Positions 25,306 to 33,771 of a stretch of 64,000 nucleotides of DNA are shown one piece after another. This DNA comes from Actinomadura harenae (GTDB lineage: Bacteria > Actinomycetota > Actinomycetes > Streptosporangiales > Streptosporangiaceae): NCBI RefSeq assembly GCF_003696215.1, contig NZ_RFFG01000042.1, forward strand, positions 1-64,000, read 5' to 3'. Position 1 is the stretch's first letter; each line of letters begins with the position of its first letter. The translations under genes and the position numbers were made by a program. A model generated the notes under the pieces. That model was not told the origin of the DNA, did not search any database, and saw nothing but the letters and a program-made list of their open reading frames with translations.

Positions 25306-27381
25306 TTGGTCGAGGGGTGCGCGTTGGTGGATGGCGGATCGGCTGGGGCACGGGGACGACGGGCGCGCGAAGAGGCGCTGGAGCTGGCCCGGCGCTCGCG
25401 GGAGGCGTCGGAACGGGCGCGCCGGTGGACGGACGCGTCGGAGGAGGAACGCCGTGTCGCGGCCACGCTGCTGACGCTCACCGCCGACGGATGGCGCCTG
25501 CTGGTCGACCGGACCTGGCCCGGCACGCCGTCGGCGGACGCCCCCATGATCCTGGTCGGACGCGGCGGGGTGTTCGTCGTCGACGTCGTGAACCGCCCCG
25601 TCCCGCCGTCCGTCGAGAACGGACGCCTCACCGGCCACGACGACGATCTCGCCCGGATGGCGGCGCTGGCACGGGCGGTCGAGGAGCGGACGGCGGCGCT
25701 CGGCATGTCGCCCGTGGCCGTCCAGCCGCTGATGATCTTCGCTGGTCACCGCCTGGACGAGCAGCTCGCCCGCGTCCGGCTCGTCGGGCGGGAGGACGTC
25801 GTCAACGTCCTGATGGCCGCGCCGAGGCGGCTGAACGCGCCGATGGTGAAGGCGGTCGCGGCGCACCTGGAGGAAGGGTTCCCCGGCGTCGAGTCCTGCG
25901 CGCTTCCGGAGCGCCGTCCGGACGCCGGCGCCGGCGCGGGCGAGGCGGAGTCGCTGTTCGACGTCGAGGAGGTCGAGAAGGCGGTGCTGGAGTCCGTCCT
26001 GCACGGCCCGATCGAGCAGTGGATGACGTTCCTGCACCCCGACCAGGTGGCGATCGCGCGGCGGGACTGGAGCGGCCCGGCGCGGATCAGCGGTCCGGCG
26101 GGAACGGGGAAGACGGTCGTGGGGCTGCACCGCGCCGTCCACATCGCGACGCGCACGACCGGGCCGATCATGTACGTGACGTTCGTGAACAACCTGCCGC
26201 GCGTCCAGGGGCGGCTGTTCCAGCGGATGGCGGGGCACCTGGCCGACCGCGTCGAGTTCACCAGCCTGCACGGATGGGCGCAGCGGTTCCTCACGGACCG
26301 CGGGATCCGCGTGAACCTGGACCGCCGCCAGGTCGAGGACGCCTTCTCCCGCGCCTGGCTCCAGGTCGGACGCGGCAGCGCCCTGACCGAGATCGACCCG
26401 CTCCCGCACTACTGGGAGCAGGAGATCGACCACGTCATCAAGGGACGCGGCCTCACCACGGCCGAGGAGTACCTGGCGGTCAGCCGCTACGGCCGCCGCA
26501 CCCCGCTCCAGGCCGCGCACCGCGAGGCGGTCTGGCGCCTGTACGAGGCGTACGAGCTGCTCCGGCGCCGGCGTGACGTCCACGACTTCAACGACGTGCT
26601 GCTCCTGGCCCTGCGCGAGCTGCGCGAACGCCCGGTCTCGCCGTCCTATGCCGCCGTGATCGTGGACGAGGTGCAGGACCTCACCCTCATCGGCGTCCGC
26701 CTCCTGCACGCCCTCGCGGGCGACCGCCCCAACGGGCTCCTTCTGATCGGCGACGGCCAGCAGGCCGTCTACCCCGGCGGATTCCGCCTGGCCGAGGCGG
26801 GCGTCGGCATCAAGGGGCGCGGCGCCGTCCTGCGCATCAACTACCGGAACGCCGCCCCGATCCTGGACGAAGCCCTCCGCCTGGTCTCCGAGGACCCCTT
26901 CGACGACCTGGACGGTCCCACTCCCAACGGCCACCGCACGGTCGAGACGACCTACCACGAGGGACGCGTCGTCCACGCCGCCGCCCGCTCCGAGGCCGAC
27001 CACGACGAACACCTGGTCAAGGCCCTCACGGCCCGCGCCGAGGACGACGCGGACGCGTTGTCGGGCACCGCCGTCCTCTGCCGTTCGCGCAACGACGTCG
27101 AGCACTACCACCGGCTCCTGACCCGCGCCGGCCTGCCCGTCCTCCGCCTGGACGGCTACGACGGCCGTCCCGCGGACGCGCTGAAGATCGGCACCTACCT
27201 GCGTTCGAAGGGCCTGGAGTTCAAGAACGTGTACCTGCCCGCGTTCAACGCCCGTCCCGTCGTCCCCGGCGGCGATCCCACCGCGGACGAACGCGCCGCG
27301 CTGACCCGCCGCCAGACGTTCGTCGCCATGACCCGGGCCCGCGACGTCCTGTGGCTGGGCACGATCAACCCGGAACGCTGA
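25306..27381 (+). CDS. NERD-like/UvrD-type superfamily 1 helicase
   Basis: About 691 residues. The N-terminal domain (about 50-200) has GGVFVVDVVNRPVPPSVENG, resembling the core of the NERD nuclease-related domain. The helicase motifs are complete: GPAGTGKT (263-270), VNNLPRVQGRLFQRM, VDEVQDLTLIG (motif II, DEVQD), LLIGDGQQAVYPGGF (III), RINYRN (IV), RSKGLEFKNVYLPAF (V) and TFVAMTRARDVLWLG (VI). It probably unwinds DNA and may cut it. The start is uncertain: TTG 25306 or 25324, or GTG 25327 with GAGGGG at 25312-25317. It is transcribed divergently from the GTPase operon, which may be chance or functional. Confidence 0.8.
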   Translation: MVEGCALVDGGSAGARGRRAREEALELARRSREASERARRWTDASEEERRVAATLLTLTADGWRLLVDRTWPGTPSADAPMILVGRGGVFVVDVVNRPVPPSVENGRLTGHDDDLARMAALARAVEERTAALGMSPVAVQPLMIFAGHRLDEQLARVRLVGREDVVNVLMAAPRRLNAPMVKAVAAHLEEGFPGVESCALPERRPDAGAGAGEAESLFDVEEVEKAVLESVLHGPIEQWMTFLHPDQVAIARRDWSGPARISGPAGTGKTVVGLHRAVHIATRTTGPIMYVTFVNNLPRVQGRLFQRMAGHLADRVEFTSLHGWAQRFLTDRGIRVNLDRRQVEDAFSRAWLQVGRGSALTEIDPLPHYWEQEIDHVIKGRGLTTAEEYLAVSRYGRRTPLQAAHREAVWRLYEAYELLRRRRDVHDFNDVLLLALRELRERPVSPSYAAVIVDEVQDLTLIGVRLLHALAGDRPNGLLLIGDGQQAVYPGGFRLAEAGVGIKGRGAVLRINYRNAAPILDEALRLVSEDPFDDLDGPTPNGHRTVETTYHEGRVVHAAARSEADHDEHLVKALTARAEDDADALSGTAVLCRSRNDVEHYHRLLTRAGLPVLRLDGYDGRPADALKIGTYLRSKGLEFKNVYLPAFNARPVVPGGDPTADERAALTRRQTFVAMTRARDVLWLGTINPER

Positions 27382-27383
27382 GG

Positions 27384-28190
27384 TCAGGGCCTGCGCGCGA
27401 TGGCGGCGTACATGCCGGCCTCGTCGGGGGTCACGGGCGCGGCGTCCGGCGCCGGACGCCAGTCGGCGGTGTAGACGAGGCCGGGGTCGAGCAGCTCGGT
27501 CCCCGTGAAGAAGCGGGCGACCTCCGCGGCGGTGCGCGTGTGCAGGGACGCGGAGGAGTGCCGGTCGTAGACCTTCTCGGCCCGGTGGGCGATGTCCGGG
27601 TCCGGGTCGGACGTGCCGTGGGAGATGACCAGGTGGCTGCCGGGGGCGGTGCCGGACATCAGGCGTCCGACGATGCCGTGCGGGTCGTCGGCGTCCGGGA
27701 AGAAGTGCAGGACGGCCAGGAGCAGGACGGCGACGGGACGGTCGAAGTCGATCAGGCCCGTGACGTCCGGGTGCGCGAGGACGCCCTCCGGGTCGTGCAG
27801 GTCGGCCTGGACCAGCGAGACACCGCTGGCCTGGGCCAGGAGGGCGCGCGCGTGGACGGCCACGATCGGGTCGTTGTCGATGTAGACGACGCGCGCGTCC
27901 GGGTTGTGGCGCTGGGCGACCTCGTGGACGTTCTGCTGCGTGGGAAGCCCCGTGCCGACGTCGATGAACTGGTCGATCCCGCAGTCGCGGACGAGGTGGG
28001 TGACCGCGCGGCTGAGGAACGCCCGGTTGTGGCGGCACGCCGAGAGCGTCTGGGGCGCGGTGCGCAGGAACGCCTCGGCGGCGACGCGGTCGACGGCGTA
28101 GTTGTCCTTGCCGCCGAGGAAGTAGTCGTAGATGCGCGCGGGGCTGGGCACGGTGGTGTCGACTCCGGTCGGCACCCATTCTGCGGTCAT
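27384..28190 (-). CDS. DUF574-family SAM methyltransferase
   Basis: The ATG at 28190 follows GGGAGAAG by 3 nt. The 268-residue protein shows the family signatures PSPARIYDYFLGGKDNYAVD (17-36), RAFLSRAV, GIDQFIDVGTGLPTQQNVHE (SAM-binding motif I, about 72-91) and VYIDNDPIVAVHARALL (motif II). DUF574 proteins are abundant in actinomycetes, often next to XRE-type regulators, and their substrates are mostly unknown. None of those partners is seen here. It converges with the helicase gene, 2 bp apart. Confidence 0.85.
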   Translation of the reverse strand: MTAEWVPTGVDTTVPSPARIYDYFLGGKDNYAVDRVAAEAFLRTAPQTLSACRHNRAFLSRAVTHLVRDCGIDQFIDVGTGLPTQQNVHEVAQRHNPDARVVYIDNDPIVAVHARALLAQASGVSLVQADLHDPEGVLAHPDVTGLIDFDRPVAVLLLAVLHFFPDADDPHGIVGRLMSGTAPGSHLVISHGTSDPDPDIAHRAEKVYDRHSSASLHTRTAAEVARFFTGTELLDPGLVYTADWRPAPDAAPVTPDEAGMYAAIARRP

Positions 28191-28367
28191 CGCTTCTCCC
28201 ACCGGGCGGGTACGGGGGTGATCCTAGGCGGCCCCCGCGAACCGGGGGAGTGCTTCGTCCTATGACGTCCTACGGCGGCCGGAAGCTCGCGGATGTTCGC
28301 TCTGAGCGGTAATGCGAAGAGCGGAAGCCCTTGAACGGACACGGCGTCCCGGTGATAGCACGGAGTC

Positions 28368-29372
28368 ATGAGGCTTTTGGTTCTTGGCGGGACGGAATTC
28401 GTCGGACGGGCGGTCGTCGAGGAGGGCGTCGCCCGAGGCTGGGACGTCACGGTCTTCAACCGGGGGACGCGCGGCGCGGTCGAGGGGGTGGAGACGCTGC
28501 GCGGCGACCGCACCGCGCCGGGCGGCCTGGACGCGCTGAGGACGGGCGAGTGGGACGTCGTCCTCGACACCTGGTCGTGGGCGCCGGTGGCCGTCCGGGA
28601 CGCGGCGGAGCTCCTCGCCACGCGCGCCGCGTCGTACGTGTACGTGTCGAGCCGGTCGGTCTACGAGTACGCGATCCCGGTCGGCGCCGACGAGAGCGCG
28701 CCGGTCGTCGAGGGATCGGCGGACGACGATCAGTACCACGACCGGGCCAAGGACTACGCGCGGGTCAAGGCCGGTGGAGAGCTCGCGGCGGTCCGCGCGT
28801 TCGGCGACCGGGCGCTGCTCGCGCGCGCCGGGCTGATCCTCGGCCCCTACGAGAACATCGGGCGGCTGCCGTGGTGGCTGAACCGCGTCGCCCGGGGCGG
28901 CGAGGTGCTCGCGCCCGGCCCGGCCGAGCTGAAGCTCCAGTTCATCGACGCGCGGGACCTGGCCGCCTGGTCGCTGGACGCGGCCGCCCGGCAGGTCGGA
29001 GGCGCGTTCAACCTGACCGGCCCGATCGGGCACACGACGACGCGGGAGCTGCTGGAGACGCTGGTCCGGGTGACGGGGGCGGACGCGCGGCTGCGCTGGG
29101 TCGACCCGGACCCGATCCTCGCGGCGGGCGTCCAGCCCTGGCAGGACCTCCCGGTCTGGGTTCCGCCGGGCGACCTGTACGAGTTCCTGCACCGGACGAA
29201 CGTCGACAAGGCGCTCGGTGAGGGCCTGACCTGCCGTCCGGTCGAGGAGACCGTCGCCGACACCTGGGCGTGGCTGCGGAGCGTCGGCGGGGAGGCGCCG
29301 CAGCGCGCCGACCGCGCGCCCGTCGGCCTCGACCCGAAGGTCGAGGCCGCGCTGCTCAGCGGGGCGGCTTGA
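28368..29372 (+). CDS. NAD-dependent epimerase/dehydratase family protein
   Basis: This 334-residue extended SDR begins with the Rossmann motif VLGGTEFVGRAVVEEG (5-20). It has VDxxSW-like DVVLDTWSW, YVYVSSRSVYEYA (the catalytic Ser/Thr region), and DYARVKAGGE as the YxxxK pair (about 127-136). RDLAAWSLDAA and GAFNLTGP are typical of isoflavone-reductase/nucleotide-sugar-like members. Epimerase-type genes are frequent in ECF41 sigma neighbourhoods and this one lies 0.5 kb from such a sigma gene, although no ECF41 promoter motif was found upstream. Substrate unknown. Its 3' end overlaps the convergent kinase gene by 17 bp. Confidence 0.8.
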   Translation: MRLLVLGGTEFVGRAVVEEGVARGWDVTVFNRGTRGAVEGVETLRGDRTAPGGLDALRTGEWDVVLDTWSWAPVAVRDAAELLATRAASYVYVSSRSVYEYAIPVGADESAPVVEGSADDDQYHDRAKDYARVKAGGELAAVRAFGDRALLARAGLILGPYENIGRLPWWLNRVARGGEVLAPGPAELKLQFIDARDLAAWSLDAAARQVGGAFNLTGPIGHTTTRELLETLVRVTGADARLRWVDPDPILAAGVQPWQDLPVWVPPGDLYEFLHRTNVDKALGEGLTCRPVEETVADTWAWLRSVGGEAPQRADRAPVGLDPKVEAALLSGAA

Positions 29373-29889
29373 AGAGGTGGCCGCCGTCCCGGATCGCGGC
29401 GTACACGGCGTCCGCGGTCCGGTCCGCGCTGAGACCGGACGAGTCGAGGACGTACTCGTCGTAGCCGTCCAGTGCGGTGAACTGCGCGTGCAGGTCGCGG
29501 ACGGGGCCCGGATCGGTGAGATGCCGCTCCGGGTCCCGCGCGGTCGCGCGCGCCACGGCGGTCTCGACGTCCGGACGCAGGATCACGTAGTGGAACGGCG
29601 TCCCGCGCCCCGTGAACCTGTCCAGGAACCACGGCCCCATGACGCCGTCGCAGACCACGGTGTAGCCGCCCGCCGCGTACCCGAACGCCGCGCCCGCCAC
29701 GACGTCCATCACGGTCTCGTTCTGCGCCTGCGACTCGGGCAGGTACGGCATGACGAGCCCGCGCTTGATGAACGCCCAGAAGTCGTCGGTGTGCAGGTGG
29801 ACGCCGCGCTCGAACCGCTCGGCGAGCAGCCCGGCGACGGTCGTCTTCCCCGCCCCGGGCGGCCCCGCCAGGATGATCACGTTTTCCAT
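29356..29889 (-). CDS. P-loop kinase/AAA-type nucleotide-binding protein
   Basis: From the ATG at 29889 (AGGA 9 nt upstream; an ATG at 29898 is the alternative) this is a 177-residue single-domain protein. Walker A is AGPPGAGKTTVAG (about 8-20), with VHLHTDDFW as the acidic phosphate-acceptor-side motif and a lid region VETAVARATARDP. It resembles small ATP-dependent kinases of the shikimate/gluconate/chloramphenicol phosphotransferase type found alone in actinomycetes. The substrate cannot be inferred. It is followed on the minus strand by no other gene; the upstream neighbour is the ECF41 sigma gene in the same direction elsewhere. Confidence 0.7.
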   Translation of the reverse strand: MENVIILAGPPGAGKTTVAGLLAERFERGVHLHTDDFWAFIKRGLVMPYLPESQAQNETVMDVVAGAAFGYAAGGYTVVCDGVMGPWFLDRFTGRGTPFHYVILRPDVETAVARATARDPERHLTDPGPVRDLHAQFTALDGYDEYVLDSSGLSADRTADAVYAAIRDGGHLFKPPR

Positions 29890-29911
29890 GCGGCCCATCC
29901 TGACGCGGACG

Positions 29912-30790
29912 TCAGCCGCGACGCAGCCCGATGAGTTTGTCCGGATTCGCCTGAAGGCGAAGGTTCTGGATGCGGCCGTCGAGCAGATCGAAGGTGACGA
30001 CGCTGATCGGCCGCCCGCCGAGCACCGCGAGGACGCCCAGCTCGCCGTTCACCGTCGCGGTCTCCAGCGTGATGCCCGCCGAGACCGGCTTGGCGAGCGT
30101 CCCGACCAGCCAGCGCGCCACGTGGTCCGGCCCGTGCAGCGGACGGCGCGCCGCGGTGACCTTCCCGCCGCCGTCCGACCAGCAGGTCACGTCCGGCGCG
30201 AGCAGCTCCATCACCGCGTTGATGTCGCCGCCCGCCGCCGCCTCCATGAACCGCTCGGTGAGGACGCGGCGGCGCTCCGGATCGTCGTCGAACCGGGGAC
30301 GGCGGGCCCGCACGTGCTCGCGCGCCCGATGCGCGACCTGCCGCACGGACGCCTCGGGCCGGTCCACGAACCCGGCGATCTCCGCGTGCGAGAAGCCGAA
30401 CACCTCGCGCAGCACGAACACCGCCCGCTCGACCGGGGACAGCGTCTCCAGGACGACCAGCATCGCGGTCGAGACCGTGTCGGCCGACTCGGTCTCCTCG
30501 GCGGCACGGTCGGGCTCGGTCAGAAGCGGTTCGGGGAGCCACGGCCCGACGTAGGACTCGCGTGTCGCGCGGGCCGACGTCAGCCGGTTGAGGGACAGGT
30601 TGGTGACGGTCCGCACCAGGTAGGCGCGGGCGTTCCCGACATCGGAGCGGTCCGCCTTGTTCCAGGCGAGCCACGCGTCCTGGAGGACGTCCTCGGCGTC
30701 GGCGACGCTGCCCAGCAGCCGGTACGCGGTGCCGAACAGCAGACGCCGATGCTCGGTGAACGGATCGCCGATGGGTTTCGCGGTCGTCAT
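29912..30790 (-). CDS. sigJ: ECF41-family RNA polymerase sigma factor with fused SnoaL-like regulatory domain
   Basis: The 292-residue protein has sigma region 2 (YRLLGSVADAEDVLQDAWLAW), region 4 (LSPVERAVFVLREVFGFSHAEIA) and a 100-residue C-terminal SnoaL-like domain. All three ECF41 signatures are present: WLPEP in the linker, DGGGK in the SnoaL domain and NPDKL near the C-terminus. In this family the fused domain replaces an anti-sigma factor and modulates activity in cis. The ATG at 30790 lies 19 bp after the oxidoreductase stop with GGAAGGA about 10 nt upstream, so the two are co-transcribed. An ECF41-type promoter sequence precedes that operon, suggesting autoregulation. The sigJ name follows the mycobacterial homologue. 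Confidence 0.85.
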   Translation of the reverse strand: MTTAKPIGDPFTEHRRLLFGTAYRLLGSVADAEDVLQDAWLAWNKADRSDVGNARAYLVRTVTNLSLNRLTSARATRESYVGPWLPEPLLTEPDRAAEETESADTVSTAMLVVLETLSPVERAVFVLREVFGFSHAEIAGFVDRPEASVRQVAHRAREHVRARRPRFDDDPERRRVLTERFMEAAAGGDINAVMELLAPDVTCWSDGGGKVTAARRPLHGPDHVARWLVGTLAKPVSAGITLETATVNGELGVLAVLGGRPISVVTFDLLDGRIQNLRLQANPDKLIGLRRG

Positions 30791-30809
30791 CGGGCCGGCC
30801 GTCCTTCCG

Positions 30810-31958
30810 TCAGCGGGTGGCCCGGCCACCCTTGGAGAGGTAGGGGTAGACATTGACACGCCTGCTGATCCGGAAGACAGGGATCGGGCTGCTGCTGACG
30901 GTCTCCTTGTAGCGGGCGGCCAGGCGCCCGGTGAGGATGAACCGTCGCGGCGTGTCGTCCTTGCGGACGAACTGGATGAGCCCGTCCTTGCGTCCGAGGC
31001 TCAGCGGCTGGTGGAAGTACCCGAACCGGAACGGCTTCGGGGTCCGCCCACGCAGAAGTCGCGCGATGTTGTCCGCGGCATGCGTTGCCGTAGGAATGCC
31101 GCTCTGGCACGTCCCGTGGATCGGCCCCCACGCCTGCCGGGCGGCAGCGGCGTCCCCAATGGCGAACACGTCCGGATGCGACACCGAGCGCAGTTGCGCG
31201 TCGACGACCACGCGTCCGTTCTCGTCCGTGGTGATCCCAGCGGCGGCGGCTACGGCGGGCACGCGCACACCGGTCGTCCACAGGGTCACATCGGACGGGA
31301 CGACCGAACCGTCCGCGAGCTCGACCCCGTCCAGCAGCACCTTCGCCACGGCCTCGCCGCTGCGCACGGACACACCGAGCCTCTCGAACACCGTCGCCAG
31401 GTAGGCGCGCGCCCGGTCACCCGTCATCGAGGCGGGCTCACCCCTGCTGACCAGGGTGACCTTCAGCTCCGGGTGGCTCTCGGCGATCTCGGCCGCCGCC
31501 TCCACACCGGTCAGCCCGCCACCGCACACCGTGACCGCCGCGACGCCGGACTCCGCCAGCCGCGCCGCCAGCCGCCGCGGCTCGTCCAGCGTGAACGCGT
31601 ACTCCTCCGCGCCCGGGACGAGCGACGTGTCGGCGCGGCTCCCGAGCGCGAGCACGAGCGTGTCGTACTTGAGAACACCAAGGTCAGCGAGGGTGACGCG
31701 GCGCTCCTCGGGGTCGACCGCCGTGACGCTCCCCTGCCGGAACACGACGCCCGAACCGTCCAGCAGATCGGGGATCCGGTGCACGGTGAGCTCCTGCCCG
31801 GCCGCGGTCTGATGGGTGCGCAGCCGCTCCACGAACCGGTCGGACGGGTTGACCAGCGTCACCGTGACGTCCCCGTCACGGCGGGTGCGATGGGCGATCC
31901 GGACGGCGCACATCATGCCGGTGTACCCCGCCCCCACCACGACGATGTCCTTGCGCAT
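30810..31958 (-). CDS. FAD-dependent pyridine nucleotide-disulfide oxidoreductase family (NDH-2/FSP1-like)
   Basis: The ATG at 31958 has AGGGAG at 9 nt; an in-frame ATG at 31967 is too close to it. The 382-residue protein has the FAD-binding VVVGAGYTGMMCAVRIA, the NAD-binding VCGGGLTGVEAAAEIAE (about 155) and the FAD ribityl motif DVFAIGDAAAARQ (about 275). KYDTLVLALGSR is the usual ATG-like motif. No redox-active Cys pair is seen, so it fits NADH-quinone-type or ferredoxin-type reductases. It is the first gene of an operon with the ECF41 sigma factor, a pairing well known for this sigma group. Confidence 0.85.
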   Translation of the reverse strand: MRKDIVVVGAGYTGMMCAVRIAHRTRRDGDVTVTLVNPSDRFVERLRTHQTAAGQELTVHRIPDLLDGSGVVFRQGSVTAVDPEERRVTLADLGVLKYDTLVLALGSRADTSLVPGAEEYAFTLDEPRRLAARLAESGVAAVTVCGGGLTGVEAAAEIAESHPELKVTLVSRGEPASMTGDRARAYLATVFERLGVSVRSGEAVAKVLLDGVELADGSVVPSDVTLWTTGVRVPAVAAAAGITTDENGRVVVDAQLRSVSHPDVFAIGDAAAARQAWGPIHGTCQSGIPTATHAADNIARLLRGRTPKPFRFGYFHQPLSLGRKDGLIQFVRKDDTPRRFILTGRLAARYKETVSSSPIPVFRISRRVNVYPYLSKGGRATR

Positions 31959-31976
31959 CTTCCTCATCTCCCTGAG

Positions 31977-32004
31977 GACGTTCCCGTTGGACGCCCATGG
32001 GACA
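31977..32004 (-). promoter_or_regulatory. Candidate ECF41-type promoter of the oxidoreductase-sigJ operon
   Basis: Reading the minus strand, TGTCCCA (32004-31998), 17 nt, CGTC (31980-31977). This matches the published ECF41 consensus TGTCACA-N16-CGTC with one mismatch and one extra spacer base. The -10 lies 19-22 nt before the preferred ATG. Confidence 0.45.
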
Positions 32005-32080
32005 AGCGGGCCGTGCCGTTCGTGACGACTCCGTCCGTGAGCTGCGTCACGCGGGTAGATCGTCGGTCACGGCCCCGGAC

Positions 32081-32129
32081 ATATCCGGTCCCCGACGGTG
32101 TCGTTCCAGGTCAAAGCGGGTCCGGATAT
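32081..32129. repeat. Inverted repeat ATATCCGG / CCGGATAT upstream of the secreted protein
   Basis: ATATCCGG (32081-32088) and CCGGATAT (32122-32129) are perfect inverted copies 33 bp apart. CCGGA at 32075-32079 also pairs with the TCCGG at 32084-32088. They lie just upstream of the 32144 start and could be regulator half-sites. Confidence 0.35.
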
Positions 32130-32143
32130 GGCTGGATGCCAGC

Positions 32144-33313
32144 ATGATCCTGTCGCGACGATGGCGGAGGCACCGCCACCTGGCCCCGCCGCTCGCCCTG
32201 CTCGGCGCCACGCTCGCGATGGGCGCCGCCGTGATCACCCTCGGCGCCGCCGGAACCGGACACCCGCCCGCCTACCCGCCGGTGACCCCGTCGGCGACGA
32301 CGAGCTCGTCCACCGCGCTCCGCCCCGGGCCCTACGCGTCTCTCGTCGCCGTGAACCTCACCGTCCACGGCGTCCCGGCGATCGGCCAGCCCGCGTTCGC
32401 CGGACGCCTCGGAACGGCCGACACCGAGGACGCCGCCGACGGGCGCCGTGCCGACTACTCCCACGACCCCGACCACGTGAAATCCCTGGTCACCGTCGCG
32501 AAACCCTCCGGCGGCACCTCCGGCGACGCCTGGGACGCGACCAGCGACACCGACGCGTTCGGCATGGCCCTCGCGCCGCGCGGCCCCGAACTCCTCCGCA
32601 TCGCCACCCTCCGCACCGACGCCCGATGCCGTCCGCCGCGGACACGCAACACCCTCACCGAACCGACCATCGCGGGCATCCCGATCGGCGACGGCGCGAA
32701 ACGCGTCCCCGTCACCGGTGCGCAGCTCGGCTACGACCGCGTCTCGACCGGCGTCCTCAACGTGACGATGACCCGCGTCCAGCGGACGACCCCGGCCACC
32801 GCCGAGGCCCGCGCCGAGATCGCCATCGACGGCACGCTGTACGACGAGACCAGCCGCATCTACTCCGGCCCGATCGCCCGGCTCGTCCTCGGCGACGTCC
32901 ACGCCCAGTGCACCGGCGCGTCCCCCTCGTCCACGCCCCGGCCCACACCGAGACCGGCCGAGCTGAGCGTCCGCAAGACCGTGGACAAGGACCACGTGCG
33001 CGCCGGAGGCGTCGTCCGCTACACCCTGACCGTCGAGAACGACGGCGGGAAGCCCATGGACGCCCACTTCGTCGACAACATGGCCCGGATCCTCCGCCGC
33101 GGCGACTACAACGGCGACGCGACCGCCACCCGCGGCCGCGTCGCCTACCTCAGACCCCGCCTGACCTGGACGGGCCGCCTCGCCCCCGGCCAGAAGGCGA
33201 AGGTCACCTTCACCGCCACCGCCCGCCGCGTCGGCACGATGCGCAACGTCGTCATCTGGGGCGCGCCCTCGGGCCACGTCGTCACCAAGGTCATCCCAAG
33301 ACGGCCGAGATGA
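32144..33313 (+). CDS. Secreted or membrane-anchored protein with DUF11-like beta-sandwich
   Basis: From the ATG at 32144 the protein has 389 residues; the start is uncertain because no strong ribosome-binding site is near. A basic N-terminus and a helix (LALLGATLAMGAAVITL, about 16-32) act as a signal or anchor. The middle region has SATTSSSTALRPGPYASL and no family I recognise. A Pro/Thr linker (SSTPRPTPRPAE) leads to a C-terminal beta-sandwich of the DUF11/conserved-repeat type: LSVRKTVDKDHVRAGGVVRY, then LTWTGRLAPGQKAKVTFTAT. It probably acts at the cell surface. Function unknown. Confidence 0.6.
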   Translation: MILSRRWRRHRHLAPPLALLGATLAMGAAVITLGAAGTGHPPAYPPVTPSATTSSSTALRPGPYASLVAVNLTVHGVPAIGQPAFAGRLGTADTEDAADGRRADYSHDPDHVKSLVTVAKPSGGTSGDAWDATSDTDAFGMALAPRGPELLRIATLRTDARCRPPRTRNTLTEPTIAGIPIGDGAKRVPVTGAQLGYDRVSTGVLNVTMTRVQRTTPATAEARAEIAIDGTLYDETSRIYSGPIARLVLGDVHAQCTGASPSSTPRPTPRPAELSVRKTVDKDHVRAGGVVRYTLTVENDGGKPMDAHFVDNMARILRRGDYNGDATATRGRVAYLRPRLTWTGRLAPGQKAKVTFTATARRVGTMRNVVIWGAPSGHVVTKVIPRRPR

Positions 33314-33324
33314 CCCGTCCCATC

Positions 33325-33351
33325 TGTCACACCACCGCGACGCGCTCCGTC
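33325..33351 (+). promoter_or_regulatory. ECF41-type promoter of the DoxX gene
   Basis: TGTCACA (33325-33331), exactly 16 nt, then CGTC (33348-33351) is a perfect match to the consensus reported for ECF41 sigma factors. It sits 40 bp before the DoxX ATG, leaving room for a normal leader with AAGGAG. The ECF41 gene itself is 2.5 kb to the left. Confidence 0.65.
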
Positions 33352-33390
33352 GGGGAGACGAGAGCACCGAACGACCAAGGAGCGCGCACC

Positions 33391-33717
33391 ATGTCCACCA
33401 CCTACACCGTCGTCACCGTCCTGACCGCCGCCTGGATCGGCTTCTCGGCCGTCTCCCTGCTCCGCCGCGCCGACTTCGTCACCCAGCCCCTCGTCGAGTA
33501 CGGCGTCCCCCGCACCTGGTGGACCGCCCTCGGCACCGCCAAGGCCCTGGGCTCCCTCGGCCTCCTCGCGGGCCTCGCCGTCCCCGCCGTCGGCGTCGCC
33601 GCAGCCCTCGGCCTGGCCCTCTACTTCCTCGGAGCCATCGCCACCGTCCTCCGCGTCCACTCCTACAAGACCCTCCCCTACCCCGTCCTCTACCTCACCC
33701 TCAGCACCACCACATGA
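33391..33717 (+). CDS. DoxX-like small membrane protein
   Basis: The ATG at 33391 has AAGGAG 8 nt upstream. The 108-residue protein has four hydrophobic helices, with the DoxX-like phrases VEYGVPRTWWTALGTAKALG and YFLGAIATVLRVHSYK. Such proteins are linked to redox and thiol stress in actinobacteria. An exact ECF41 consensus promoter lies just upstream, so it is probably a direct target of the SigJ-type factor in this window. It is transcribed alone and faces prsW convergently. Confidence 0.8.
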   Translation: MSTTYTVVTVLTAAWIGFSAVSLLRRADFVTQPLVEYGVPRTWWTALGTAKALGSLGLLAGLAVPAVGVAAALGLALYFLGAIATVLRVHSYKTLPYPVLYLTLSTTT

Positions 33718-33771
33718 CCCGACCAGCCAAGGGCCGTACAGCCCGGGGCCCGGACGGGCAGGATTGGCCGA

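Noticed and set aside
25195..28179. Long minus-strand frame opposite the helicase
   Set aside because: The opposite strand has complete helicase motifs; this frame has biased composition only.
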